A stretch of DNA of 64,000 bases, from the NCBI GenBank assembly GCA_947500055.1, contig CANMQO010000002.1, positions 62,001 through 126,000 of the forward strand, written 5' to 3'. A model generated the notes under the pieces. It had not been told where the DNA came from and did not search any database. It saw only the letters and a list, made by a program, of their open reading frames with translations. This DNA comes from an uncultured Paracoccaceae bacterium (lineage in GTDB: Bacteria > Pseudomonadota > Alphaproteobacteria > Rhodobacterales > Rhodobacteraceae). Shown here piece by piece: positions 1 to 9,143 of this stretch; the stretch's first letter is position 1, and the number at the start of each line of letters is the position of its first letter. Position numbers and translations under genes: made by a program.

Positions 1-822
1 CCCCCCGACGGTCGACATGGCGTCCGAGACCAGAAACAACCGATCCGGCACAGGGCGACCACGCAAGGCCAGTTGGATCATGCGGTCATCCACGTGATGA
101 CCGTCGCAAATGATGCCCGCGTAAATCTCGGCGTTCAGAACGGCACCGGCTGTTCCTGCGGCGCGGGTGGCCATCGGCGACATGGCATTGAACAGATGCG
201 TCGCGCAAGAGACACCGGCGGCAATGGCCGCTTCCACCTGTTCGGCTGTGGCGTCCGTATGACCGATGGAAACAACTGCGCCCAAGTCCGCCAGGGCAGT
301 GATTTTCTCAAGGCTGGCGGCCTCGGGCGCCAATGTAATCATCACCGGAACGCTTGCCCGGCGCAAACGGGCGACCACCTGCATGGTGCGGTCATCCAAG
401 GGGCGGATAAACGCGCCATCATGTGTCCCACGACGGACCTTCGCAATATGAGGTCCCTCAATATGCAGCCCGACAATCCCCCGATCCGCTTGGGCGGCAA
501 TCGCGGCATCTGCCGCATGATCCAACACATCCGGGTGATCGGTGATCACGGTGGGCATCACTGCCACGGTACCAAAACGCCTGTGCGCTGCGGCAATCTG
601 AGCCATACCATCGCGGGTGGGTGTAGTGTTCAACAAGACGCCGCCGCCACCATTGACCTGCAAATCAACATATCCTGGGGTCAGGCAACCCTTGATCCGG
701 GTCGCATCAGCAGGAACCGGGCCAATTTCAGTGACGATCCCATCAGCAATGCGCAAGGCCACGCCATCCAACAACGATTGGCCATCAAAAATGCGATCAG
801 CGGTGATCCAGAACTGGCTCAT
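1..822 (-). CDS. nagA: N-acetylglucosamine-6-phosphate deacetylase, partial (left edge)
   Basis: The first 274 codons of NagA are present; the gene runs off the left edge. The family removes acetate from GlcNAc-6-P to give glucosamine-6-P in the cytosol. Visible motifs: GLHIEGPH (118-125, metal ligand Glu122), SIGHTDA (185-191), CATHLFNAM (206-214), DGHHVD (240-245) and LVSDAM (264-269, with the catalytic Asp267). The ATG at 822 overlaps the stop of the upstream kinase gene by 4 nt, so the two are translationally coupled. It is the last visible gene of the minus-strand amino-sugar operon. Confidence 0.93.
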   Translation of the reverse strand, partial: MSQFWITADRIFDGQSLLDGVALRIADGIVTEIGPVPADATRIKGCLTPGYVDLQVNGGGGVLLNTTPTRDGMAQIAAAHRRFGTVAVMPTVITDHPDVLDHAADAAIAAQADRGIVGLHIEGPHIAKVRRGTHDGAFIRPLDDRTMQVVARLRRASVPVMITLAPEAASLEKITALADLGAVVSIGHTDATAEQVEAAIAAGVSCATHLFNAMSPMATRAAGTAGAVLNAEIYAGIICDGHHVDDRMIQLALRGRPVPDRLFLVSDAMSTVGG

Positions 823-1745
823 ATCTCATCCTTGGCAAATTTGCTGTGCGGGTTGTCGGACCAGGCCGCATAGGCCGCACCGCGGGCGCCGCTTGTGTCA
901 CCGCCTTGGGCCACTGCGATGGGAACCACACCAAAATCCCCGATCTGGGCGTCGCGCGCTGCTATGGTCAGATCAGCAACAACCGTATCGATCTGGCTCA
1001 AGCCGCCGCCCAAGACGATCAGATCAGGATCAACAGTCAAAGTCAGGCTATGCAACATATCAGCACATAATGCGCACCAGACCTGCCAGACCTTGGCCAT
1101 ATCTTCATGACGACGGGCCGCAATTTGCGGCGGGGTGACGGTCTGTCCCGTCATATGGGCCGCCAACCGGCTCAAACCGGGGCCGGCAACATAGGTCTCG
1201 ATACAGCCCAAGCGGCCACAACCGCAACGCCAGATCGGCAGGTCATGTTCGACAACCAGATGCGCCGGGGCCGATGTATGGCCAAATTCGCCCCCCGTCA
1301 GGGTTGGCCCCTGCAGAATGGATTTGTCCACCACGATGCCACCGCCGACACCGGTGCCCAACACCAGGGCCATGACCGTGCGGTGCCCTGCACCAAGACC
1401 AAACACCGCCTCGGACAGGGCCAGGGCGCGGCAGTCATTGACATATGTCACCGGTCTGCCAACCGCTGCAGCAAGATCCGCCGGAAAGGGCTTGCCGGTT
1501 GCTGCCAGATTGGCGGTCAGGGCGAGGCCCGTTTCCGGATTAACCAGACCCGCAGCACCAATTCCAACCGGCATCGGGCTACCAGCTTGTGCCTCGGCCC
1601 ATTTGATCTGATCGGCAATGGCAGCCACAAGGGCATCGTAGTTGCTTGGGGTATCCCGGCGCTGACGCATGACGGGGTGCCAGTCATCGTCAAACAACTG
1701 CACCTCAATCTTCGTCCCTCCCAGATCAATCCCAGCGGCCTTCAT
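819..1745 (-). CDS. ROK-family sugar kinase, probable N-acetylglucosamine kinase
   Basis: 308 residues. ROK kinases phosphorylate free hexoses with ATP; the place before nagA points to GlcNAc (or a related N-acetylhexosamine) giving the 6-phosphate. Seen: phosphate-binding DLGGTK (7-12), catalytic Asp in VNDCRA (102-107), GTGVGGG (130-136), GGEFGH (151-156) and the zinc motif C174-x-C176-x4-C181. There is no N-terminal winged helix, so it is a kinase and not a NagC/Mlc repressor. It overlaps the SIS gene upstream by 4 nt (1742-1745) and nagA downstream by 4 nt. The exact substrate cannot be read from sequence. Confidence 0.88.
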   Translation of the reverse strand: MKAAGIDLGGTKIEVQLFDDDWHPVMRQRRDTPSNYDALVAAIADQIKWAEAQAGSPMPVGIGAAGLVNPETGLALTANLAATGKPFPADLAAAVGRPVTYVNDCRALALSEAVFGLGAGHRTVMALVLGTGVGGGIVVDKSILQGPTLTGGEFGHTSAPAHLVVEHDLPIWRCGCGRLGCIETYVAGPGLSRLAAHMTGQTVTPPQIAARRHEDMAKVWQVWCALCADMLHSLTLTVDPDLIVLGGGLSQIDTVVADLTIAARDAQIGDFGVVPIAVAQGGDTSGARGAAYAAWSDNPHSKFAKDEI

Positions 1746-2794
1746 GACGCCACCGGATAAAGCTTCACACCCGCAACGACACGGCTGAGCGTACCTTTAC
1801 CCACAAAGGGATCATCCACATTCAGGCCCATCGCATCCGACCAGACGACGCCACTGACCTGCGCAATCGCAACACAAAGCGGGGCGGCCCAGGCCGGGCC
1901 GAATGGCATCGGAATGGCGATATCGGCGTCGGGACCTGCGGCTATGACACGGGCACCGGGAAACTGTGCACGCAACTCCGCCACCAGATCGGCGTCATAA
2001 TCGCTGGTCGGCGCGTCAGGACTGGTAAACACGGTCACCACCGTCTCATCGGTGACAAAGGATTTCGGACCATGGCGAAAGCCCAGGCTGCTGTCCCAAA
2101 GGGCCGGGATCTGGCCAGCGGACAGTTCCATCACCTTCAACGCGGCCTCGCGCGCGGCAAAGGCGAGTGGGCCGGAACCCACGTAAACCGCCCTGCCCGG
2201 CACTGGACCTGCCTGCAAATCAGGTAAAATCGCCTCCAGTTGGGCTGCCAATGCATCGCAAAGGGCCGCAAAATCGCAAGGCTCATCAAACAAGGCCAAC
2301 GCAGTCAGCAACATCGTCGAAAAGCTCGACGTCATCGCGAAACCCGCATCATGGGTGGCATCGGGCAAGATGATCACCTCGGTCGGCGCGGATGACGGGC
2401 GGGTTGCCAGCGCGCTATCCTTGTTGCAGGTGATGTTCAGGCGCGGGGCGTCCGGGGCAAGCGCATCCAGCGCATCCAGCGTGCCAATCGTCTCTGCACT
2501 ATTGCCAGAGCGACCAAAGCTGACGACCAGCGGACGCGTGCCTTTCAGCAAGCGGGCCGGATCAGCGACCAGATCGGTTGAGGGCACAGACCGGGCACCC
2601 GGCACCCAGGCGGCAACGATATCGCCGATATAGGCGCTTGTGCCCGCCCCGCAGAACCAGACGCAATCGACATCCTGTGCTGCAATCCAAGCGCGCAACC
2701 GGGCCACATCCAGCGCCTGCCCCCAGTCGCGCCAGATATCGGGTTGTTGGTTCAATTCTCGCCAAGTCGCCCATTTTGTGAGGTGATCGCTCAT
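1742..2794 (-). CDS. SIS-domain sugar isomerase, AgaS-like
   Basis: 350 residues resembling AgaS, a SIS-fold galactosamine-6-phosphate deaminase/isomerase. First SIS domain: CGAGTSAYIGD (48-58) and SFGRSGNSAET (92-102), followed by DAGFAMTSSF, which is characteristic of the AgaS branch. A second SIS domain occupies roughly residues 200-350 (ALWDSSLGFRHGPKSF region). In this operon it would deaminate and isomerise a hexosamine phosphate. A second SIS enzyme of a different branch lies directly upstream, so the two may serve different hexosamine phosphates. Starts and stops overlap by 4 nt on both sides. Confidence 0.8.
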   Translation of the reverse strand: MSDHLTKWATWRELNQQPDIWRDWGQALDVARLRAWIAAQDVDCVWFCGAGTSAYIGDIVAAWVPGARSVPSTDLVADPARLLKGTRPLVVSFGRSGNSAETIGTLDALDALAPDAPRLNITCNKDSALATRPSSAPTEVIILPDATHDAGFAMTSSFSTMLLTALALFDEPCDFAALCDALAAQLEAILPDLQAGPVPGRAVYVGSGPLAFAAREAALKVMELSAGQIPALWDSSLGFRHGPKSFVTDETVVTVFTSPDAPTSDYDADLVAELRAQFPGARVIAAGPDADIAIPMPFGPAWAAPLCVAIAQVSGVVWSDAMGLNVDDPFVGKGTLSRVVAGVKLYPVAS

Positions 2795-3795
2795 GTTGTC
2801 CGGGTCACTTTCGACAGGGTTTCAGGCTGATCGGGATTCAACCCCAAGGCCAACGCAGTGTTCAAGATGATCGGATACATCATCGCCAGTAAGACGGCCG
2901 CGGCCGCTGCAGGAACCAGATCAGCGGCACCAATATCCGCCGGGCGAATACGCTGCACATCACAATCAATCGCGCGAAAACGGGCCTCCGCCTGATCAAG
3001 GCTGTCCTGCACAACTTCCGACCCGGTATCCAGGATCAAAACCATCAGCGGATTTGTCGCCAATTGGACAGGGCCATGCAAAACCTCCGAGCTGGAATAG
3101 GCCTCCGCATGGATGGCGCAGCATTCCTTCAGCTTCAGCGCCACCTCCTGCGCTGCGCCATAGCCTGTATCACGCCCGATGACATAGACATTGCGCGCCC
3201 GCAACAGAGCCTGCTGGATCGCAGAAGCATCAGGATGTTGCATGGACAAACCATCCAGCGTCTTGGCCGCAGCAACAGCACCTTCACGATAAGCGGGTTG
3301 CACCGATGACAGCAGCGCCATACCGGCCGCAATGGCCCCGATGACCGTCTTCGTGGCGGGCACCGCAAGTTCTTCGCCAGCACCAATCGGGACCGTCAGT
3401 TCGGCAACCTGTTCAACCGGGCTGTCTGGTTGGTTGGTAATGGCGAATACGGTGCCACCCGCACCGACAGCACCTTTCGCGGATCGAACCAGATCATCGC
3501 TTGCGCCTGACTGGCTGACGACAAGGGCGGCGGCATCCTGCATCGCAACGCCCTGCCCCAGCGAAAAGACAGAAGGCGGCAGCGATGTCATCGGCACCTG
3601 CAGGGCACGCATGAATTCATAAGACAGGATATTCGCAGCAGCATCTGACGACCCACGTGCAATGGTATAAATCGCGCGCACTGCCGCTAGAGCCGCACCA
3701 TCAACATCCTGCTGCACGGCGCGGCAAAACACATCCATCGCGGCAGCAGATTCCGCAGCCATCAAACGTCCAGGGTGAGTGTCAGAAACTGTCAT
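2791..3795 (-). CDS. SIS-domain glucosamine-6-phosphate deaminase, NagB-II / GlmS-isomerase type
   Basis: 334 residues, two SIS domains like the isomerase half of GlmS but without the glutaminase half. Seen: ARGSSDAA (47-54), SQSGASDD (94-101) and AEAYSSSEVLHGPVQL, the equivalent of the GlmS catalytic segment. The NagB-II family converts glucosamine-6-P to fructose-6-P plus ammonia and replaces classical NagB in many proteobacteria. That fits here, because no classical NagB is visible, though the gene could also follow nagA off the left edge. It overlaps both neighbours by 4 nt. Confidence 0.82.
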   Translation of the reverse strand: MTVSDTHPGRLMAAESAAAMDVFCRAVQQDVDGAALAAVRAIYTIARGSSDAAANILSYEFMRALQVPMTSLPPSVFSLGQGVAMQDAAALVVSQSGASDDLVRSAKGAVGAGGTVFAITNQPDSPVEQVAELTVPIGAGEELAVPATKTVIGAIAAGMALLSSVQPAYREGAVAAAKTLDGLSMQHPDASAIQQALLRARNVYVIGRDTGYGAAQEVALKLKECCAIHAEAYSSSEVLHGPVQLATNPLMVLILDTGSEVVQDSLDQAEARFRAIDCDVQRIRPADIGAADLVPAAAAAVLLAMMYPIILNTALALGLNPDQPETLSKVTRTT

Positions 3796-4928
3796 GCGCG
3801 CAATCCATAGCTGTCAAATTCTTTCCACGTGTCCGTCAGATCAACGACACGCCCGGTGATCCTTGCCTCATCAATCGCCATGGCGGCCAGCCCGGCCTCC
3901 AAGGCGTCGGTAACACCCACGGGCAGACTGCCCGTCTCGCCCCGCAGATAGGCCGCGATATCACCCACCATCATGTGATCGGCACCATAATGGGCCGACG
4001 CCTTGCTGGCCTCCATCTTGGTATAATCATGGTCAGCCAATGTTGATCCATCGCGGGCCGTAACCTTCAGGAAGCCGCGCACGAAATCACCTTCGGCCAT
4101 GCCCAGCGCACCCATCACGCAAAACCGGCGATGCTCATCCGGGACGTTCAGATTGGTGTGAAAAGACAGGCTCGCCCCGTTTTCATATTGCAGGACCGCC
4201 GTCTGATAATCGATGATATCACCATCGGAGCGGAACGGATCATCCACGCTTTCCCACACGCTTGGCTTGCGGTGCATGATCTCATTCTCGGAATTCAGCG
4301 TGGGGGCAAACTCTGGCAGGAAGGACTTGCGCCCACCAAAGCTTGCCACCCGCCGCGGCCGTGAGTGGCAGACCATATTGTAGATATCGATGTCGTGGCA
4401 GCATTTTTCGAGCATGAAACCACCCGACCATTTGATCATGCGACGCCAGTCGCGCATGAAAAACGCGCCGTGATAAGGGGCGATATGTTCGTTGGCCTCA
4501 AGCGATGTAATCGGGCCAAGCTGATCCAGCACCTTGCGCAGATCCACCATATGCTGCGAATAGCGCAGAACAAGGCCGACCATCACACGGTCGGTGCCAT
4601 GTTCGGCCAGCAACGCGGCCAGCTCCATGGTATCTTCTTTGGTCGTCACAACGGGTTTCTCGGTGAACATCTGAACACCTGCGGCCAAACCCAGTTTGAT
4701 ATGTTCCAGGTGGAAACTGTTGGGCGAACCTACGAAAAACAGATCAGGTTTCGCATCAGCCAGCATGGTTGGCACATCAGCATAGCGCGGCGTATCGTCG
4801 CCAATCATATGCAGAAAGCTCGGCGCGGGGTCGTAATACCCAACGAACTCCACCTCTGGCATGGCCTCTTTCAGGATCGAAAGAACATGGCCCGCGCGCA
4901 GCCCGGCACCTGCTGTCACAACCCGCAT
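3792..4928 (-). CDS. Gfo/Idh/MocA-family oxidoreductase
   Basis: 378 residues from the ATG at 4928. The open frame extends upstream to 5015, but that part lies inside the ATPase gene, whose stop is at 4930, so the short start is chosen. The N-terminal Rossmann segment is VVTAGAGLRAGH; then FTEKPVVTT (family EKP motif) and EKCCHDID (about residue 175) at the sugar-binding face. Family members are NAD(P)-dependent sugar dehydrogenases, and some are NAD-dependent glycosidases. Its role in amino-sugar use is not evident: it may oxidise an uronate or modified hexosamine, or cleave a glycosidic bond. The 4-nt overlap with the SIS gene shows it belongs to the operon. Confidence 0.82.
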   Translation of the reverse strand: MRVVTAGAGLRAGHVLSILKEAMPEVEFVGYYDPAPSFLHMIGDDTPRYADVPTMLADAKPDLFFVGSPNSFHLEHIKLGLAAGVQMFTEKPVVTTKEDTMELAALLAEHGTDRVMVGLVLRYSQHMVDLRKVLDQLGPITSLEANEHIAPYHGAFFMRDWRRMIKWSGGFMLEKCCHDIDIYNMVCHSRPRRVASFGGRKSFLPEFAPTLNSENEIMHRKPSVWESVDDPFRSDGDIIDYQTAVLQYENGASLSFHTNLNVPDEHRRFCVMGALGMAEGDFVRGFLKVTARDGSTLADHDYTKMEASKASAHYGADHMMVGDIAAYLRGETGSLPVGVTDALEAGLAAMAIDEARITGRVVDLTDTWKEFDSYGLRA

Positions 4929-4929
4929 A

Positions 4930-6030
4930 TCAGGCAACCAAAGCAGGCGCAGATTGACGGCGCAAAACATCACCATTGGCGTCAAAAACGTGGCAGGCGG
5001 CTGGATCAACGGCAAGGGTCATATCCTTGCCTTCCTGCACCGGGGCGTTGCCCGGAAGCGATGCGCAGAACCGCGTGCCGTTCCCGATTGTGCCATAGGT
5101 GATCGACGCACCACCCAGCCGTTCCAGCACCCGGACACCAACACGCAGGCCCTCATCAGCCAATGAGACATCCTCGGGACGGATGCCAACCTCTACTTTG
5201 CTGCCGACAATGCCGCCCTGGGATTCGACCGGCAGGGTCATTTTCGCGCCGCCATCCAGTTCGACCGTTATGTCGCCTGCCCCCGCTTCAAGCACCTTGG
5301 CGGGAATCAGGTTCATATTTGGCTGGCCGATGAATGAGGCCACGAACTTCGTTGCCGGATGATGGTATAGTTCCATCGGCGTTCCGAACTGTTCAACCCG
5401 GCCACCGTTTAGAACAACAATACGGTCAGCCATTGTCATGGCTTCGACCTGGTCATGTGTGACGTAAACCATCGTTGCATTCAGTTGGCTGTGCAACTGG
5501 CTCAACTCGACGCGCATATCGCCACGCAACGCGGCGTCAAGGTTGGAAAGCGGTTCGTCAAAAAGGAAGACCTTGGGGTTGCGCACAATGCTGCGCCCGA
5601 TGGCAACACGCTGGCGCTGACCACCGGACAATTGCCCCGGCTTCAACTGCAACTTGTCGGTCAGCTGCAAAATCTCGGCGGCGCGACCAACACGTTCTTT
5701 CAACTCCGCGTCTGCAATCTTTTGCACCCGCAGTGGAAAGGCAATGTTCTCGAACACCGACAAATGTGGGTAAAGGGCATAGCTTTGGAACACCATCGAG
5801 ATACCACGGTCCACAGGATCCGCCCGGCTGACATCATTCCCGTCGATGATGATCTGACCGCCTGTGGCCTCTTCCAGGCCCGCGATGATCCGCAACAACG
5901 TGGACTTGCCGCAGCCAGACGGGCCAACAAATACCACAAACTCACGGTCATTAATGGCAAGGTTGATATCGTGCAGCACCTTGGCCGCACCGAAAGACTT
6001 TGAGATGTTATTGAGGTCAAGCGTCGCCAC
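4930..6030 (-). CDS. Sugar ABC transporter ATP-binding protein, UgpC/MsmK type
   Basis: 366 residues with a GTG start at 6030, preceded by AAAGGA. Seen: Walker A GPSGCGKST (about 37-45), signature LSGGQRQRVA, Walker B VFLFDEPLSNLD, and a C-terminal regulatory OB-like domain (about 240-360). This is the cytoplasmic ATPase that powers the two permeases at 7323-9099. The stop is 1 nt before the oxidoreductase start. ATPases of this class can be shared among sugar transporters. Confidence 0.92.
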   Translation of the reverse strand: MATLDLNNISKSFGAAKVLHDINLAINDREFVVFVGPSGCGKSTLLRIIAGLEEATGGQIIIDGNDVSRADPVDRGISMVFQSYALYPHLSVFENIAFPLRVQKIADAELKERVGRAAEILQLTDKLQLKPGQLSGGQRQRVAIGRSIVRNPKVFLFDEPLSNLDAALRGDMRVELSQLHSQLNATMVYVTHDQVEAMTMADRIVVLNGGRVEQFGTPMELYHHPATKFVASFIGQPNMNLIPAKVLEAGAGDITVELDGGAKMTLPVESQGGIVGSKVEVGIRPEDVSLADEGLRVGVRVLERLGGASITYGTIGNGTRFCASLPGNAPVQEGKDMTLAVDPAACHVFDANGDVLRRQSAPALVA

Positions 6031-6055
6031 GATACAAATCCTTTGATTGTGATAC

Positions 6056-6079
6056 GGGCGGCGGCCAAAACCGCCACCC
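6056..6079 (-). other. Stem-loop between binding-protein and ATPase genes
   Basis: An inverted repeat pairs 6056-6064 with 6071-6079 (GGGCGGCGG against CCGCCACCC; 8 of 9 pairs, loop of 6). It lies directly 3' of the solute-binding protein gene in transcription order and has no T-run. Such structures usually stabilise the upstream mRNA so that binding protein exceeds ATPase; that role is inferred. Confidence 0.5.
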
Positions 6080-6099
6080 GCCAGGGAGAACCCGTTCGC

Positions 6100-7299
6100 T
6101 TACAGTGCGTCTGCCAGCTCTTCGCCAGCGATCGTCACCAGGTTGTCGACAGTGTCATCCTCAAGCAGGATGCCCTGCACCATGTTGGTGAACACCGACT
6201 GCAGCGATTTGAAATCTTCAACCAGCGGCTCTGGACCACCTGTCGAGATTGTCGCTGTGAAGTTTGGCCAGATGCCGCTCTCATAGTAGAGGTCGGTTTT
6301 GCCCATCGCGGCGTAATCCAGAATTGGTGTCAGGCCCCAGCTGCTGTCCAGATCGTACTGGCTGTCACCAGATGTGATCCGCTGTGCCAGTTCCTGCGCC
6401 AGTTCTTCATGACCGGATCCCTTGAACACAACGATGCTGTCGGTGATCAGGATCGTGCCGCTTTCGCCAGATGGACCAGCAGGAACCGGTGCAACCAGCT
6501 GGTTGATGTCCTCGTTATGCTGACCATAGCCCCATGGGCCCTGCACATACATGGCAATCTGACCGTCGTTGAACAGGTCCTTCAGCTGGTCACGCTCCCA
6601 CGCGGTTGGGCCTTCCTGCGACACAGTCGCCAGCTTGCCATAGAATTCCAGCGTTTCGCGGGTCTGCTGGCTGTCCAGCATGTTTTCACCGGTTGCAGGA
6701 TCAATAACCGAACCACCATTGGAATACAGATAGTTCAGGAACTGGTGCATCGTGTTGTCAAAGTCTTTGCCCGAGAGGCCAACACCAGCAGCGTCTGTGT
6801 TGTCAACAACACCCTTGGCCATCGTGTACATGTCGTCCCAGGTGGCAGGCGCTTCGCATGCCTGACCGGAGGCTTCAACGATATCACAGTTGATATAAAG
6901 GGCCTTGGTCGAGAATGCGTGTGGATAACCCCATGCAGTGCCTTCAATCGTGACAGTGTTCAGCACGCCGGGCTGATAAGGCGTTTCGGGGTTGATATTG
7001 GCCGGTACGATCAAATCGTTATTGGCCAGCTGGCGCAATGTGCGGCTGCCCATATAGGCGATGGATGGGGGATCCCCGGCAGCAGCCAAAGTCAGCGATT
7101 TGTCCTGACATGTGCCCCACGGCACAGCTTCCAGATTGACAGTCACACCCTCATGGTCCGCTTCAAACTGGTCAACGACAGCCTGATCGGCCTCGCGCAC
7201 TTCGCCACCGCACATGATAAAGTGCAGCTCCTCGGCCTGAGCAGACATGGCTGTGCCAGAAAGCAGCAATGCGCCCATGGTAAGTTTCATAAGTTTCAT
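6100..7299 (-). CDS. ABC transporter sugar-binding protein (amino sugar / chito-oligosaccharide)
   Basis: 399 residues. A Sec signal peptide is clear, with cleavage after AMSAQA (about residue 22). The mature part begins EELHFIMCGGE and is a cluster D sugar-binding protein: EADHEGVTVNLEAVPWGT, LAAAGDPPSIAYMGS, and the GKLATVSQEGPTAWERDQLKDLFNDG region. It would deliver substrate to the permeases encoded next. Context (GH20, NagA, kinase, deaminases) suggests GlcNAc, chitobiose or short chito-oligosaccharides. A stem-loop follows the gene. Confidence 0.88.
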   Translation of the reverse strand: MKLMKLTMGALLLSGTAMSAQAEELHFIMCGGEVREADQAVVDQFEADHEGVTVNLEAVPWGTCQDKSLTLAAAGDPPSIAYMGSRTLRQLANNDLIVPANINPETPYQPGVLNTVTIEGTAWGYPHAFSTKALYINCDIVEASGQACEAPATWDDMYTMAKGVVDNTDAAGVGLSGKDFDNTMHQFLNYLYSNGGSVIDPATGENMLDSQQTRETLEFYGKLATVSQEGPTAWERDQLKDLFNDGQIAMYVQGPWGYGQHNEDINQLVAPVPAGPSGESGTILITDSIVVFKGSGHEELAQELAQRITSGDSQYDLDSSWGLTPILDYAAMGKTDLYYESGIWPNFTATISTGGPEPLVEDFKSLQSVFTNMVQGILLEDDTVDNLVTIAGEELADAL

Positions 7300-7322
7300 T
7301 TGGTCTTCTCCCTTGGTTGAAC

Positions 7323-8165
7323 TTATTCTTTGACCGCGCCCGCGGTGAGACCCGCGACGAGGTACTTCTGCAGGAACAAGAAGATGACCATGACCGGCAA
7401 CACGCCGACCAAAGCAGCAGCCATCATCTGGTTCCAGGTGACATCCTGATAGCCGATGAATTCATAAAGACCGGCAGGCAGGGGTTGCAGTTCGCGTTGT
7501 TGGTTGAATGTGATCGCAAACAGGAATTGCTGGGCATAAGCGCCGATAAAGACGGCAACGCCAACCACGATCAGACCAGGTACCGCCAGCGGCAGCACAA
7601 CACGGCGCAAGGTGTACATGCGGGTCGCACCATCAACAAAGGCGGCTTCTTCCAGCTCGCGCGGGATCTTTTCAAGATAGGACCGCAACAACCAGATACC
7701 CGTCGGGATCAGAAAGGCCACGCCGGGGATAATCATCGCCCAATATGTGTTCAGCAGGCCCATTGTACGCAAGACACGATAAAGCGGGATCAGCAGCACA
7801 GCACCGGTAAACATGTTCACGCCTAAAAAGATACCAAGGCTGATATTCTTGAACGGAAAGTCCAGCCGGGCATAAGCATAGGCCGCAGGCACCACAAAGA
7901 TCATCGTCAGTGCCGTCACCGAAAAGGCGATGAAGATTGAGTTCAGGATGTACCGGCCCAGCAAAGGCACAGTGACCCACATGTCCGAATAGGCCTGAAA
8001 GCTGAAGTCGCTTGACCAGAACTGGTAGGGGCTGCGGAACAGATGCTCCAGCGGGCGCAACGACGCCATGAACATCTCAAAGAACGGCAGCAGGATGAAG
8101 ATCAGGAAAACCGTGATCGCGGCATAGATGCCGACAATCTGCATCTTGGTGTAACGGTCCATCAT
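7323..8165 (-). CDS. Sugar ABC transporter permease, MalG type
   Basis: 280 residues with about six membrane segments, the first at about 12-34 (GIYAAITVFLIFILLPF). The cytoplasmic EAA loop that contacts the ATPase reads EEAAFVDGATRMYTLRRV followed by PLAVPGL. It is the second permease of the amino-sugar transporter, encoded 1 nt after the MalF-type gene and just before the binding protein gene. Confidence 0.92.
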   Translation of the reverse strand: MMDRYTKMQIVGIYAAITVFLIFILLPFFEMFMASLRPLEHLFRSPYQFWSSDFSFQAYSDMWVTVPLLGRYILNSIFIAFSVTALTMIFVVPAAYAYARLDFPFKNISLGIFLGVNMFTGAVLLIPLYRVLRTMGLLNTYWAMIIPGVAFLIPTGIWLLRSYLEKIPRELEEAAFVDGATRMYTLRRVVLPLAVPGLIVVGVAVFIGAYAQQFLFAITFNQQRELQPLPAGLYEFIGYQDVTWNQMMAAALVGVLPVMVIFLFLQKYLVAGLTAGAVKE

Positions 8166-8166
8166 C

Positions 8167-9099
8167 TCACTTCACCCCGTATTTGCGGTTCACCCGGTTC
8201 AGGAAGAACAGGTAAGCCAATGAGAACGCACCCAAGAGCAGGACAATAATCACCGCACGTGCCGACCCCTCACCGAATTTGTAGTTGCCGATGGCGGTCT
8301 TATAGGTGTCCACGATCAGGGTCGTTGTGGCGCCGCGTGGGCCGCCTTCGGTCAGGATCCAGATGATCTCGAAACTGTTAAAGGTGAAGATCGCGGATAA
8401 AAGCGACATCGACACAATCACCGGCATGATCTGCGGGATCGTGATGCGACGGAACCGATACCAGCGCCCCGCACCATCAACCCAGGCCGCCTCGTAAAGG
8501 TCACGGCTGACACCTTGCATGGCAGCCAGAAAGAACAGGGTGACCATCGGCACACCAACCCAGACATCGGTGACGATGGCGGAATAGAAAGCCGACTGTT
8601 TATGGGCGAGGAATTCGAATGGCCCATCTGTAATGCCCAGCTTCATCATGGTCCCGGACAGCACACCGAAATACCCGTTATAAAGCCACAGCCAGCCGAT
8701 ACAGCCGATCGCAATCGGAATGACCCATGGTGGCATGACCAACACCCGAAACAGGGCACGGCCCGGCACGGCAGCGTTCAGCAAAGTCGCCCCAATCAGC
8801 CCAAGGATCAGTTTCAGCGCAACCGAAAGGAACATCCAGTAAAACGTGCGAATGATCGTCTGATGAAACTTCCGGCTTTCCAGCAGCTCTTCGTAGTTGG
8901 CGAAACCTACATATGTCTCTCCGCCAAGCCCGGCATCCATAAAGGACAGCCGGATCGTTTCGGCCAGTGGCCACGCCACGATGACGGCAATGAACAGCAT
9001 GGCAGGACCAACGAGCAACCAGGCAAAAACGCTTTCAGAGACGACTTTTTTGCGTGTCGCCTCCGTTGCAATTTCGCCTGTGTACGAAACTTCTGCCAC
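8167..9099 (-). CDS. Sugar ABC transporter permease, MalF type
   Basis: 310 residues from the GTG at 9099, chosen because AAGGGGGG lies just upstream and the protein then begins VAEVSYTGEI before the first membrane segment (VFAWLLVGPAMLFIAVIVAW). The frame stays open to 9210, but that extension covers the operator region. EAA loop: YEAAWVDGAGRWYRFRR then ITIPQIMP. First gene of the operon that runs leftward to nagA. Confidence 0.9.
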   Translation of the reverse strand: MAEVSYTGEIATEATRKKVVSESVFAWLLVGPAMLFIAVIVAWPLAETIRLSFMDAGLGGETYVGFANYEELLESRKFHQTIIRTFYWMFLSVALKLILGLIGATLLNAAVPGRALFRVLVMPPWVIPIAIGCIGWLWLYNGYFGVLSGTMMKLGITDGPFEFLAHKQSAFYSAIVTDVWVGVPMVTLFFLAAMQGVSRDLYEAAWVDGAGRWYRFRRITIPQIMPVIVSMSLLSAIFTFNSFEIIWILTEGGPRGATTTLIVDTYKTAIGNYKFGEGSARAVIIVLLLGAFSLAYLFFLNRVNRKYGVK

Positions 9100-9143
9100 G
9101 CGCTTCCCCCCTTGTAGCGGTTTCACTGCCCTCGAATCAGGCC

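Noticed and set aside
73-873. Plus-strand 266-codon open frame at the left edge
   Set aside because: It is antisense to nagA, whose catalytic motifs are all visible on the minus strand.
6043-7320. Plus-strand 425-codon open frame opposite the amino-sugar binding protein gene
   Set aside because: It mirrors the codon bias of the real minus-strand gene, which has a signal peptide and family motifs; the plus-strand product is Cys/His/Arg-rich without domain likeness.
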